A DNA stretch of 64,000 nucleotides from Trichopria drosophilae (lineage: Eukaryota; Arthropoda; Insecta; Hymenoptera; Diapriidae). The stretch is taken from positions 45,048,501 through 45,112,500 of the forward strand of contig CM059587.1 in NCBI GenBank assembly GCA_030407085.1, written 5' to 3'. The translations under genes and the position numbers were made by a program. Position 1 is the stretch's first letter, and every line of letters begins with the position of its first letter. Of this stretch, positions 20,351-33,416 are shown in pieces. The notes under the pieces are model-generated. The model had not been told where the DNA came from, did no database searches, and worked only from the letters and a program-made list of their open reading frames with translations.

Positions 20351-20612
20351 GGAAATTTTGCTATTCTACATGGTCATTAGGGTACAGACTTGCATAATAA
20401 GAAAATTTCCTATTCCTTTTGTTAAACATTATTACAATTTTTGTTATTTTTATCATATCTTTCCGGAATTTTTAATGTTAGTTTTGCCAAAAATTCAGAA
20501 TGTTATGGTAAAAATTACACAAATTTTAGTAAATTTTATCAAAAAGAATAGGACACTTTCGCCAGATGCAAGTCTGTCCCCTAATAACCATGTAGAATTT
20601 CCAAAGATTTCC
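20351..20612. mobile_element. Long-armed inverted repeat element (MITE-like)
   Basis: The left arm (GGAAATTTTGCTATTCTACA, then TGGTCATTAGGG and ACAGACTTGCAT) returns inverted at about 20565-20612 (ATGCAAGTCTGT, CCCTAATAACCATGTAGAAT). AGGACACTTT/AAATTTCCTATTCC-type pairing extends inwards. The arms are 70-80 bp with an AT-rich loop. The long open frame here (20349-20636) is incidental. No target duplication was fixed. Confidence 0.65.
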
Positions 20613-22013
20613 GCTAATTTGAGTAGCCGATTCTAAACTTTATATTTTAATAATTGGAAAGTGAAGGGATTTTCATGTAACTTGGTATCAGTGGCGTAGG
20701 AAATTGCTGCTATTGAATTCATTATCAAAATTGCGGAGTTCCAAGTGGCAAACGACAAATTTTCCGAACCATCGTAAAAATCACTAAAATCGACAAAATT
20801 ACAATTGGCAACAATGATATATAAAATGACTTCTAAACCACAAATGAAAGCTAATGAAGAAAATTATACAAAATATCTTAAATAAATAAAAATAATGTTC
20901 TTCATTTATGTAACAGAAAACGTAATTTATTCGAAAGTGACTTAATTTGAACAATTTTAGCAATGCTTGACGTTTGAACTCTTTATGACCAAATTAAAGT
21001 CCGTTTAGTCATCGTGGACGTTCATCTATAGAGATTCAAGCATTGTAATTGGGCCTAGCGTCGACAAGCCGTACTGTACATGCATGTGGAGAAAGAAGAT
21101 AACATTTATTAATGTTACTATATTCTGAGAAAAAGGCCGTTTTGTATTATTGATAATTCTAAATAAAGATATATAAATATGTCATGTTATACGAAAATGC
21201 ATATTTTTCAAAATATACCCATTATATTGTCCGTTATCTTTTTGAAATACTATCACTGGAATAGGAGAGTTAATATAATATGGTTGCTTTCCTAGCACTT
21301 GTGGAACGTAATGCTAAATCTAGAAGGAATGTACACGAGCAAAAACTGTGGTTGCGGTATTGCCAAAACTGCCGCAGGAAATTTGGCTGTAACCCAGCAA
21401 AAGAAAACAGTTTGAGAAACATTAATAGATCCATTTCGCCGGATTTCAATCCCACTTGTTAATTTTTCAATTCGCAATATGTATTTGTAAATTTAACGAT
21501 AGATATTTGAATCCGCTACAATACTTCGAAACCGGCAACCTGTTTGAAACCGTAAATTTAAATGAAATTATTTGTGACACTGTCAGCAACTGGGTTTATC
21601 ATCAATGGACTTAAAATCGAAAGTGTGAATAGAACAATTTGTGATAAGTGAATCCGTCGCACTTTGTCCTCGCCGGATTTTTTATAAATAAATATGAGGA
21701 ATGTATATTTCAAAATGCAAACATAAAATGCGAATTAACGTATTAAGTGTCCTCTTAAATCTCCAATAATGATCATATTTTTCATATTAGCTCCAATCTG
21801 CCGAACTGGTGTGTTATTTTAAATTTATAAATGTTATTTTAACTTAATAAAGAAAGTTCTGTGAAATTTTTTATAAAATTGTGTCTCATGTAAAAACAGA
21901 TTCTATCTGGTAATAAGCGTTTAAATTTGTTTTATTCAATAATAATTCAAATTGAAAGTAGCACTTTTCGAGAAAACCATGTGTGTTCCAAATGTGTTTC
22001 ATTCTCTTGCACA

Positions 22014-22267
22014 CAGTGGTCTGAAACAACCGATAGGTTTAACAAAAATGTCATCAAAAACGGCCTTCAGGACTTCATTTGGGAACATTTTGGGAGTAAA
22101 AATCCGTTAAAATTATAATCCCAGCTGATCGGATTTTCGAGATATCGCAAAATTACTTATCGAATATTTTTAAGGTAAAATGGAGTATTTCAATATTTAC
22201 TAGGAAGAGTAATGGCCTGTTATGTATAAGTATAAATTTATGTATATGTCCACAATTATATATATAT

Positions 22268-22306
<39 letters not shown>

Positions 22307-22612
22307 AGTGGGTGTTTATGTGAAACGTCATTTTTTCGTAAATGATCATAATTTGAAATATAGAAATTATTATATGACTACATTGTGATTGATAGTAGTA
22401 GAAAAATGTTTAAAGCCCGAAACAATCCACTCACTAAATACTCCACTTTACCTGAAAAATATTCGATAAGTAATTCTGCGATATCTCGAAAATCCGATCA
22501 TCTGGGATTTTAATTTCAACGGATTTTTACTCCCAAAATGTTCCCAAATGAAGTCCCGAAGGCCGTTTTTGGTGACATTTTTGTTAAACCTATCGGTTGT
22601 TGCAGACCACTG
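22014..22612. mobile_element. Foldback element with arms of about 187 bp
   Basis: The ends are CAGTGGTCTG and CAGACCACTG. The left arm (22014-22200) is nearly the exact inverse of 22436-22612, sharing ACCGATAGGTTTAACAAAAA, the CGGCCTTC block, TTCATTTGGGAACATTTTGG and the GATATCGC block. The loop of about 235 bp contains a TG microsatellite. CAGTGG ends are typical of hAT elements, but no clean 8-bp duplication was seen (TGCACA vs TGCGCA at the two edges). Two matching open frames (21927-22118 and 22693-22448) are just the arms translated. Confidence 0.75.
22269..22302 (+). repeat. (TG)n microsatellite in the foldback loop
   Basis: About 17 TG units followed by TGGGTGAGTGGGTG, within the loop of the element at 22014-22612. 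Confidence 0.95.
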
Positions 22613-22699
22613 TGCGCACTCACCTAGTATAATTTTTATCAATCTGATTTCGGAAAATAAGAAAATATTCATATATATTGAGGAAATTCTCAAAAATTA

Positions 22700-25140
22700 G
22701 TGTTTTTTTTTCTCGGAGAGACCGTCCCAGGAAAAATTTTTTTAGAGCAATCAAGATTTAATTAAGACGTTTCGGCACAGAATGCGTGCCTTTAGTTTTT
22801 TTCTATAAGAATGAAAATAACAATAAGCATTTACATTCAATTAACTCGACAACAAATATACATAAATGACCGTTTAAATAAAATATAAAACACGCAAAAA
22901 AGGTTTTAAATGACGTAATGTTGAGAAATCACGAAGGTGGTCTTACGCAAATGTACTCAGATGGAATCTTATATGTGAGGCATGTTTAGAAATTCCCTAA
23001 AAATGCAGTTATGATAACTTCACCAAATACTAAATTTGGAAAGGATTATATACATTTTTGAGAGCCTACGTGAAAAAGGACAGCTGATCTCTTAACTTTT
23101 CAAGGTCTCTTTATGTTGAGATTTTTGTATCACAAGATAAAGAAAACAACAGTTGCACTCACACATATTGTACAAAAGGTTGCGAAATGTCTTGATTTCT
23201 CTAAAAATATATTTGAAAAGCAGTAAAGAGGTTTAACTAAGAATGGTTGTAGAACCGAATCTTTATAGTATTCATATATCTTCATATACATTTGATATAC
23301 TAGCAAAATAAGAAACTGCATTAAAAATACATCGGTACCATTTTCTTGCACGCATTGGTTATGGGAAAGTTTAAATTAAAGTCATCGGTCGATTTGACTC
23401 GCTGTATTGTATATTCGTTTTAATCTATTTTCGTATCTGCTTGTGCAGATTAAAAACGAATTAATTTAACAAGTTTTGAATCAATTTCATTGATTTGTAT
23501 GTATCTATGTCAATTTCGGTTACAGGGATGATTAGAGCTCTTTGCAAAGGTCTTTTTAAAATCCAAACATTAATTTTATATATAGAACTTTTCAAGAGAC
23601 CTTAACATTAATATTATACTGGCCGTTGTCAATATAACCGGCAGTTTAATTACTTAATTATAATTGGGGAAAAAATGATCATAGTGACGTGCCTCCAATA
23701 TATATTAAGTAATAAAGTTGCAGAACTTTAGTTGTGCATGCACACAGAGATGATAAGTAAAACAAGTGAGAATATGCTCACCTCTAAAATATTTCCGGAA
23801 AAAGCAAGCAAGGAAAATAATTAATTGTATTGATGACGATTTTTTCCTTCTAATAAATGCCACTCAAATTAATCGAACTTATTTATGTGCTACATCGCTT
23901 TTGGATTTTACCGCCACCCTGCGTTCGGATAAATAATACACTTTTTATGCTATATAACCTCTTCTTGAGGGAAACATGCTCGGTTTTTTTCTCATTTCTT
24001 GTATTGGAAAATAAAGAATTTAGTATAAAAATAGCCCAACATATTATGCTGTCTTAAAATAAATTAGTTGAACAAAATTATTTTCGTTTACTGTTTCTGT
24101 TGTGAACAGAATCAATGTTTTATCAAATTCGGTTCCTGGTATGCGGTGTTTCTCCACGCTATTGCACACCCGAATATAGGGTTACCTCTCAAAATAAAGA
24201 GGCCTGTCTTTCAACTAAAAAAAAAAGATGACATGTTAGGTAATTGCCTGTAATAGCCTTTCAAATTGGTGACGATACCGATAAAGTGTAAGAGACGAAT
24301 TCGTGAAATAATTTAAATTAAATTAAATGTGAAAAAACTGTTTTGAATGTCAATTTTTGGGATCGGGGAAAATAAGTCGTGATACGAGTGCTTTTTAATT
24401 TAAATCGGACTGTACGAGATGCATTTTTTGTCGGTTAGTCACGTTCTGTGTCGTTACCAAATTGATTGACAAATAAAAATTATTTTTGAATTGGGTGGAC
24501 AAAACCAAGGTGTTTTGATCTATCGCCATTCCGCCTGGCGTTAACTGTTTTAATTAGTAATTTAATGTTATATTACTCATTAAGTTATGCAAAAACATTA
24601 TGAAGGGAAGTTAGACGGTTATTATCGCGAATAAGTTTTGTTACATATAAATATGTATTATAATATTAACATTTTTATGAGAAGGTGGTTATATACTAAT
24701 TTAATTAATTTTCTAAAAATGTTCACGATCTGAATTTGCTATGGGTTAAAAAAAAATAGATTTCGATTAACACAGCAGAGACCCTAATTAGTAATGAGAT
24801 CCAACAAAATATAAATAATTGCGAAAACTTTGTTGACAATATTAAAAATATTTCTATGCTGTATCTTTCACTAATGTAAATAACGAAATCGAATTACTAA
24901 GTGCATAGTAATCCCGAATTACTAATGGATTATTAGCAAGAATCTAGTAATTGCAATTAGTAAGACGAATACCTAGTGATTTTACTAATTCACATATTCA
25001 AATACAATAAAATGATTAATTCATTAGTAAAATATGGTCCTATTAATTGAATTAGACAAACTGTGCTGTTTCCAACGAGAAAGTATAATATAAGTTACAG
25101 GTTTTAATTTTCAATATTTAATTGTCAATCCAATTTAATC
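22700..25140. other. Gene-free AT-rich stretch
   Basis: No exon or element could be supported. An imperfect inverted repeat (CAAATTGGTGACGATACC near 24265 against GGTAACGAC near 24450) and scattered AATTAGTAA/TTACTAATT motifs at 24780-25000 were seen but not classified. Confidence 0.55.
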
Positions 25141-25150
25141 CAGATCCTCA

Positions 25151-25724
25151 TTAACCTTCGCCAAAAATGCTAAGAACGACACACGGGGTTTACCGGACCC
25201 CAGTGCTTAAAATCGTTCCTGTATTAGAAGTATAAGCCGTAGAAAGTTACAACAATTCTGAGACGTTATTCAACCATCCCAAATTATGATCCCATTGTTC
25301 AATTTGCATAAGTTTTCATCTAACATAGTAAAGAAAATTACAAATAAAAAAAAAAAGTAAATAAAAGGACTTTATTTACTTAAAAAATCATAACTTATTA
25401 TACTTTCAATTTTTTTAATGAAATTTTCTAGACGTACTTTGCAGATTGCGGTCTTGTAGAAAAAAAATAGTCTATTAATGTATAAAAAAGGTATTTATTT
25501 AGATGAATAAAGTGCATAATCTTTAAAAAATAAAATACATAATTTTTACCCACATACTTTGTTTATTTATACATAATTTTTATTTCAGCGGCATTACCAG
25601 AAATTTATTGGTAGCACTTTAAATTACCGATGGGTATTCTAATATTTCCAAATTAAAACTAATACAGCGAATTATTTACCTTTAAATTCATCGTGGGTCT
25701 GCTATAGTGACCAGCGAAGGTTAA
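25151..25724. mobile_element. TTAA-flanked short-TIR element (piggyBac-like), 574 bp
   Basis: The left edge reads TTAACCTTCGCC and the right edge, read inverted, TTAACCTTCGCT. Thus a TTAA lies on each side of a short inverted repeat CCTTCGC. TTAA target duplications are the hallmark of piggyBac elements. The left subterminal ACACACGGGGTTTACCGG and the interior have no coding capacity. Because the TIR is short, chance cannot be fully excluded. Confidence 0.5.
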
Positions 25725-25929
25725 TAAAGTTTTGCATGTAACTTCACAGTGATTTTCTAAAAATATAACCATATAAAAGACACACACTTTTGCGTTTATT
25801 CTCACATGCATTAGTCCTATTCGTATCTGATGAATTTGATCCTAACAAGACTAATACATTCACTAACATTCAATGAGAGTAAGTCATTCACAACATTACT
25901 ATAATATACGATATCACTACACCATTTTG

Positions 25930-26960
25930 AAAAAGAAATAAACAAAATGAACGATGGCATGATAGGTTTAATAGTGTATTACGTATCTAGGGCCTATATT
26001 AGTATGGAGGGTCACAATCGTCGCCCGATGCTTGCAATGCGTGTTTTCGCCCGCGATGCGTACACTATTTTTTGTCACATCCGTACAAGAAAAGTCCAAC
26101 TTACCTTTAGGGCGTGTAAAGTGGTCCAAGGCTCTGTCAAGTACATTCAATGTGACTTCACAGCGAGAAAGATTTTGTTTCGATGAAAGACTGTCAACAG
26201 ATTGCAAGCGAGAGGAAAAAAACATTTTTCCGGGCGGAAAGATGGACTTTTCGTACTGGTTTGGCAAAAAATTAATTTAGTTCCTGCTTTAATAACAATT
26301 CAGCACGTGGTTAGTCACGATGTGTGTAACCAGATGAATTGTAATCAGTACATTTATATAAATTGGTAACACTACTGTATATTATACTGAAAGAAAAAAT
26401 AAATTTGATGATAATTGTATCACGTTCGCCAAAATTTAGGTGTTTAGCAATCGTATACTTGAATCAGGTGTATAAAGTTGGCGCTATTCATGACAGTTGT
26501 GTTTATATAACATCACATTTGGATCTAATGTCAGTTTGCAAAAAAGATTCTTTGAAGAAGAAGAATTTGAAAAGAACAATACAAGCCCTGAGGATCTATG
26601 ATAGGGATGTGCTAGCGCCCTCGAAAAATGCCAAGCGCGAAAATTTGCAATGCACGTGCGGTAGTCGGTGGTCGGGCGCCGGCGTTGCTTTCGCTATTGA
26701 TTCCGACCTTCGTCCTTTCGACTCGCAAAATGTCACGTCGACTAGAGGGTGCCACAGTAGCGATCTGTCTCTCGTGCTCCAAGGAATCCCTCGCGCTTTT
26801 CTTCGTTAGGTTCTGCAGGTCAGTGAAACGCGAAAATTCATCCTTTTTATTTGATCATCACTTAGACATCCCCAAAATCTTCAAGTTCTGGATTCAGCCA
26901 TCCTCCCCTGCACCTGTACCGAAACCAAAGTCCTCCACTGATCGGTCCCAGTGAAACCGC
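25930..26960 (+). promoter_or_regulatory. CpG-richer segment, candidate promoter or untranslated first exon
   Basis: Two patches (about 25990-26240 and 26590-26960) are GC- and CpG-richer than the flanks, e.g. GCGCGAAAATTTG, GTCGGGCGCCGGCG. A possible donor CTGCAG|GTCAGTG lies at 26817-26818. Open frames in the area overlap and share no recognisable domain. It could be a distal promoter of the plus-strand gene starting at 49808, or belong to another transcript. The sequence alone does not decide. Confidence 0.3.
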
Positions 26961-26999
26961 TCTCCTATAAACATCTTCCAAACTGTCGATTAATAGTCC

Positions 27000-29740
27000 T
27001 GACATAAAATTCCCGTTGCATAATATCCGATCGATGTCATTCGCGTATTCGAGCCATGAAATCTCTTATCCTGGTGATCTCGAGTGATTTTCATTGATAA
27101 TTCAATAGAAACGTCTAGGTGCACCGTGCGCTTTATGGGTCACGCTGATTTATGATTCGAGAATGGATTGGCAGACCGTGCTCCTGAATGGAGAATGGAA
27201 AGACAAGTGAAAAACTGAGAAAGTGATAAATTGCTTCCAGCAACTAAGAAACACTCAAAACCCGTCATGTTTTCTTGAGCTTGGCGAATTACCAGTTTTC
27301 AAAATATACGAGTTAGGTCATGGTCGATCGCAAATCTCGATGCAAACACCCCAGCATCCGTTGGACGAATTGTAAAAAAGTGTTCGTTTGCAAAAGTGCA
27401 AATTACTTCCAAATCCTTTGAATTGCCAGGGATTTAATGTTACTTAAATTTATAAGTGATTCGAATACGTGAAATGTTTCAGAGATAACCCAATTCGATG
27501 GTGTACGTATTATCTTAATATGTGAAATTCGAAATGTGCGATTACGTGCTGGAGTATAATAAAAAAAAATTTACATTTACAATTAATTATTTTACACTTT
27601 TTTTTGTTATGACATTGAGAATTCTAGAATCACGGTCAAGAAACAAAATTTATAAGCCAAAAGATAATATCCGCGATCTGCTCGTACCTTGGGTTCTGTT
27701 GCGCGACCGCCAACACGAAAAGTGGGACGTATGCTTTTTGTGCGGCTTATCGAATTTTATCACTTAAAATTTGAATTAGTTGACGGTCTACATTCGCTGG
27801 GATTTATGAGTAAAACATTCTCATTTACAGAAGTTACGTACCAATTATATTACTTTGAAATACAAAATGAGATTTGAACCTATAATATATTCTTTTCATT
27901 TCACGTACAAAATGTGTGTTAAATTTTTCATTTTATATTCCCCGAAGTCGTCTGTTATTACATGAAAATCCATTTATTTAAATGAGCGAAAGTATTTGCA
28001 AAATTATTTTGCGAAAATAGAAATGTGACTCTATCGCTCGTTCGGCTAGTTCACAAATGAAATGATTTCTGCTTGAGAAACCTAGATTCTATCTGGTCGA
28101 GGGAAGCCGCAGTCGACCTAATCGCCTTGATCGAATAACAAACCTAATTGCCGATTGACTAGTAAAACTTTTCACTGGAAGAGAACGGGACCAGACAAGG
28201 ATAGTTAAAAAGTTTAAATTACAAATAAAGTATAAATTGTCTAACTGCAATTTATCGGAATTTACTTTTGAGTACATAAAAATAAAATCAACTTTACCAT
28301 AAACTTTGTCATAAATCCATGCCATAAACTTTTGAAAAATCTACACTGCGTTTCTTACTTCTTTTCTTAAATTGAAAAATATATTTTATTATAAAAATAC
28401 TTCACAATTTGTTGTGCATCTGAAGTTTCTTGATAATATTGAAATACTTAGGCGTAATTGATTCAGTTTCAATTTGTTAACTGTATGGTATTCTTGTTGA
28501 AAAAAAAGCAAAAAAAATTATCCCAAAACGTTTTAGATAACTCTTATTTGTACTTTTCGCAACCGCCTTTAAATAACGTTTTTCCGGAAGCTTGTTTCGT
28601 GCTTGTACACACGATAGACTAACTGCAAATACGCAGCACAGTAAAGAAAAAGAATGCTGTTTTACGCAAAAGTATCCGGTATTACAAAAAATCTTCCACA
28701 AAGGGATTTGTATACATTAAAACAACACTGATGGTCGACTAATTCAAATTCTTCATCTTTTTATTTCCTTTGAAAGTTTAGTTTCAACCTGTATATAATT
28801 TAAAATGATTATTAACTCTTTCTAGGCGGTATTCAAAAAAATATTGGAATTCTCATTTCGGGGCTCTATCAGAAAATATTACGAAAGTTACGGAACGTGT
28901 ATTCAACGAAACGATCATAAAACCATCATTACACACTTAGCTTACAATAAGCTCAAATTTAACTTACATACATTTCAAACATTCCCCATCATGAATTTGT
29001 ATAGGAGTCATCGAATCTCTTGTAAACAAAAATATGTAAATCAAAAGAAAATGTTTCCTGCAAAATTTGTCCAAAGGTATTTTCAAAGTTCTTAACATCT
29101 TTCTATGATATCTTACTAGCCAAGTAAAGTGAGCGCTTATTTTGGAGCTTAGAGGAAAAATACCGTAAAGTTGGATTTTGGTATACAAGCTGCTTTTCGT
29201 GTTACTTTGAACATAATAAAACTCTCCACCCGCAAAGTGTCGGCGTTTCGATTATGATGACAGAGAGGGTTAAAAAAATCAATTTATCGCGATTAACTCG
29301 TAACGTATTTATTTTAGGTAACAATAAGTGCAAAGTAAAATTGAATGTAATAAAGATACCTACAATTTCATTGCTCATTCGACTTCGTACCACCAATAAT
29401 CGCTGAGATACAATGTTTGTAAGAAACGCAAAATGTGTATCTTTCATGAAATAGCCACTTTGATCACGTGTTTTTAATATAAATACGTTTGGAGAATGTT
29501 AAAGATAATTTTAATAACATATAATTTCATTTTTTTGGCCTCATATAATGGGTACTAAAGTATGACGGATGAAGTAAATTTTTATCTGCGAGACATTATG
29601 AAAATAGTATGAAAACAGTCGATTAGCCCAGTACCTATAGTCGAGAACAGTGACTAAAATGGAAAATATACTTATAATACAATAGAAATATTAGTTAATT
29701 AGCATTTCTTTATGTTTGTAAACAGTTTTCTTGAGGTTAA
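27000..29740. other. Gene-free stretch with little structure
   Basis: No exon, RNA gene or confident element was recognised. A pair of TTAA-like edges at 28812 and 29273 is too weak to call. Confidence 0.5.
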
Positions 29741-29745
29741 TATCA

Positions 29746-30487
29746 TTAATCCGTTTCGTCCCAAAACGACAAAATTTGTCGCCGGTTTTCATCCTCCGTA
29801 AATTTATGGATATCTTAGAGATATTGTTATGAATGTAGATTTATTAGTTTTGGAGTATGCTCCTTTTGAATCGGCACTCGATTTTCGATATCACTTTCCA
29901 TTTTTTAAATATGGCTACTTAAACGAAAACAAAGGTGGAAAAAAGCGAAAACTTTTTCAGTAAATCGCTATTTTTATTGCTAAGGAGTTCCGATATCGTG
30001 TCAGGTCTCAAAATCCCGTGGCATAATGAGTTTTACTAAAAGCTAGTCAATATTACGATTTAAATTAAAAAATGCCGTCGTCAAAATGGCGCTATTGATA
30101 TGGAATTTTTGGGGTCTTTGAGTATTTTTAAAATATATCATGTATCTTGTCGCGTATTTTTATATATATGTAGATTACATTTTGGAAATTCTAAATGGCG
30201 GATCCAATACTATGTACTTCGAAAAACTCTGTATACTAAATACCTGACCATTTTTTTTCAATCTTGGTCAGCCATATTGAATTCGCTATTGTCAAAATAT
30301 GCAAAATTTAATAACGGTTTTGTATTCAGCGACCTCGAAAAGAATCTACACGAATATATTCATCAAAATACCACAAATATTTTAATAACACACATACATT
30401 TCATAACAATATCTTAAAGATATCCATAAACTTACGGGGGATGAAAACCGGCGATAAATTTTGTTGTTTTGGGACGAAACGGGTTAA
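29746..30487. mobile_element. TTAA-flanked element with TIRs of about 90 bp (piggyBac-like)
   Basis: Both edges are TTAA followed by [T/C]CCGTTTCGTCCCAAAAC, and the inverted arms (29750-29838 and 30396-30483) agree at about nine in ten positions, including CGCCGGTTTTCATCC. The interior contains a copy of the AATGGCG/GTCGCTGA family in both orientations and no transposase. The termini resemble those of the element at 40581-41867 (GTCCCAAAACG[A/G]CAAAATTTG), so both belong to one family. Confidence 0.8.
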
Positions 30488-30499
30488 AGTTCTTATCGT

Positions 30500-32900
30500 T
30501 TGTCTTTTCAAAATATCGGGGTGTCGGAATTGTGATTTCTCTTTTGATACTCGCGTCTAGATGGCGCTGACCAAAAGCATCACGAAAGTATATAGATCTA
30601 AACATAGATGCGTGGGGTATTGGGGTACTGCTCTTCCTTAACAATTATATACTAAATTATTGATAAACACAGTCTGTGGTTTACGGGGTAGATCAGTGAC
30701 ATCCTCACAGTATACTTTTCTCGAAAAATGATATGAGTACTTTAAAGTTAATACAATTAATTATTTTTAAAATCGCTTCTTATTTGATCTCCTGTTGTTA
30801 ATATTTCGTACGATATGGTCTTTGAAACGTTTTCTTATATATTCCGAATTCTGTATTATTGTTTGTATTTTTTCAACGAAATTCTGACATAAAACAACAT
30901 TTTGTTATTATTTTGTATCCGTATTTTATGATTTTGAAGGGAACTTAGATTCGAAGTTAAATTGCAAAAAGTGAAAGTTTTATGTTATTGTCATTGTGCA
31001 TTTTCATTAAATACAGATTTACTTAGATTTTTAGTCATTACTATAGACCTAATTTGAAGCTTATAACATTTTCTAACCTTCTCATTTCCACGGGATGAGA
31101 ACCGATATTGTAACAATACGGTTCATTCTTGAATGTTCATCATCATAGGTATCTTTTTAACGTATAAATATTATCGGAAAATGGTTGTTAAGTATATTTA
31201 TTATCGGGAAAACTTTCAAATTTTATTGTATATTATTTAAACTTACAGTTCATCATCTAATCATATTTTTACAATTTTTCAAAAACCATATTCTATGAAA
31301 TATTGTAGATATCTCAGGAGGCTAAATAAACAGCAAGTTTAAATGTTATTACGTAAACTTTAAAATACTTGAAAAATTGATACCAGAACACAGAATTAAA
31401 TTATATCACGAACACAATAAATAACTATATTATACTACAATTATTTTTCATTTAAGCTACTGTTTCCGACTGCTTTCATGCCATTTTCATCTGGTCACTA
31501 AAAGTTTACTTTATATTTTTGCAAATACTATGACTATATGAAACCCAATAATAGGTGAAAGTGAACAACAAAATTCTATGTCGCCAAATATTGGTGATAT
31601 ATCACGTATGCGAAGTCATTCGAATAAAATGAAAGTCTAGGTATCCTTATTACATTTGCTTTATATTTTTTTTTCATCTAAAATTAATATGTCTGGTATT
31701 AATCGCTATAAATTGATTTGTCAACCCTTGTCGTTCACCAAAACTCGAAACGCCGCCATTCTACGGATAGCAAATTTTCGAGCGTTAAAAGTACCACTAA
31801 AATAAGTCTGTTTATATACAACTCCTGCTTTACGGTATTTTATTCCTCTACAAAACTTCTTTTTATTGCATGCATTGGTTCTTAAGTAAATTAGAAAAGT
31901 AACTGTTCAGAAAATAAACCATTGAAAAATATAGCTGGAAAATGTATTTGCTAGATGTAAGTCATTTCGATAGCATTTTATGTTGAAATAAATAATATGT
32001 CGATCAGTTACAGTTTACTTTCAGTAATTTAACAAAAAGTTAGATAATATAGCAACCACTCAATAATCTAAATGGCAATGCTATGAAAACAAAGAAATTT
32101 ACAGTTAATTATAAAGAGCTTCATTAATTAATTTTCAATGAATTACAGGGTTTTTCTTTTGGTGGTATGATACTCTTCATAAGAATAGAATTTGCAATAA
32201 TTTTAGTATTATCAAACATTTCGGTGAAATTCTAAATCTATTCCTCGTGACCACTATTGAACGCAGCCTGTGCAATTCGCCGTGAAAATGCAAACAATTT
32301 AGTATCCACACCCGTGTCTATACATATACAACTCTTTGCAATAACTAGTAAAGTACTAGTAAGTATAAATAGAATATTGCGTCAATTTTAAAAACATATT
32401 AATAGATGATAACAAAAGAATATTTTCTTTGATTAGCTCGAAAACAATATTTGCTATTTTGTAAGTTTTCCCAAATATAATTAACAAACAGCCCAGATCA
32501 TTTAATACTCCGTGAACTGCCACTTGAATATAATTCTACAAATTATTGGCCTATATCTGACAAACAGAGCGACGACTTCGCAGTCAAAAGCCAGAATCAA
32601 CTATGAACCCGTAACGACATTACTGACTTACAGCTAATATGCAGAAGCAGAGCGTCTCGTAAACAAAGGGGTCTCCAACGAGCTTTTGACTAAAACGACA
32701 AGTTATATTAACTGAAGTGTACGAAGAAGTGAAAATCACTAAAAAAATATTAACCTTCGCTAACCATTAAGCTAGGAGCAGACAGAACAATTTAAAAGAA
32801 ATTTTACCTTTGTGCCTTAATTAAAGAGTAATTTTTTACTTAAATTAAATCTTTTAGTTTGGTAACCCACATTACCACATAGATTTCTTTGATTTTTGCT
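30500..32900. other. Gene-free AT-rich stretch
   Basis: Nothing beyond AT-rich sequence was identified. A lone TTAACCTTCGC at 32750-32760 matches the tip of the 25151-25724 element, without a partner. Confidence 0.55.
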
Positions 32901-32982
32901 CATTTTACATGCCTTTAACGCATTTAGATAGGTCTAAAATTTTCTATTATTATAGATAAAAGAATGTATATAAAGACAGTTA

Positions 32983-33140
32983 CAGTAGAGTCATGGTAAA
33001 ATTGCATCTCGCTATATTTGCATCCCAGCATATTGAGAGTGGGAGAAGCGGCGCTCCCCTTCTTTTGACAAATATAAGGAGATGGAAGGGGAAGAACCGA
33101 GGCGAGGAACCGAGCGGGCAAATATACCGGGACTCTACTG
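32983..33140. mobile_element. MITE copy 1 (CAGTAGAGTC ends), left arm of palindrome
   Basis: It starts CAGTAGAGTC after a TA and ends GACTCTACTG. GC-rich interior GGGAGAAGCGGCGCTCCCC. CAGTAGAGTC-type ends with TA targets fit pogo/Tigger-like elements. The right-hand TA is lost here. Confidence 0.7.
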
Positions 33141-33264
33141 GATTAAGATAAAATTGTTTATCGTATATGATTTATACGTAATCAAAGATGTAAAAATCCC
33201 GATTTTTGCTGAAGAATTCATTGTTGATACTGTCTTTAAAGATAATCGTTTGAAATTGGAATTA

Positions 33265-33416
33265 CATTAGAGTCCCGGTATATTTGCCCGCTCGGATTCT
33301 CGCCCTCCCCTTCCGTCTCCTTATATTTGTCAAAAGAAGGGGAGCGCCGCTTCTCCCACTCTCAAATATGCTGCGATGCAAATATATCGAGATGCAGTTT
33401 TACCGGGACTCTACTG
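33265..33416. mobile_element. MITE copy 2, right arm of palindrome, TA-flanked
   Basis: It reads CATTAGAGTCCCGGTA ... TACCGGGACTCTACTG with TA on both sides (33263-33264 and 33417-33418). It is inverted relative to copy 1. A third partial end, TATACCGGACTCTAAT, follows at about 33602-33617. Confidence 0.75.

Noticed and set aside
21280..21477. Open frames on both strands around 21.3-21.5 kb
   Set aside because: Short and overlapping, with a CxxC but no recognisable zinc finger or splice context.
26363..26809. 148-codon plus-strand open frame
   Set aside because: It overlaps another frame, starts in AT-rich non-coding sequence, runs into a CpG-rich patch with few stops, and has no recognisable motif.
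28812..29273. TTAACTCTTTCT and inverted TTAACCCTCTCT as a fourth TTAA element
   Set aside because: Only about 9 of 12 tip bases match and no internal inverted similarity was seen.
32750..32770. TTAACCTTCGC tip as an element
   Set aside because: No inverted partner at a plausible distance; at most a solo remnant.
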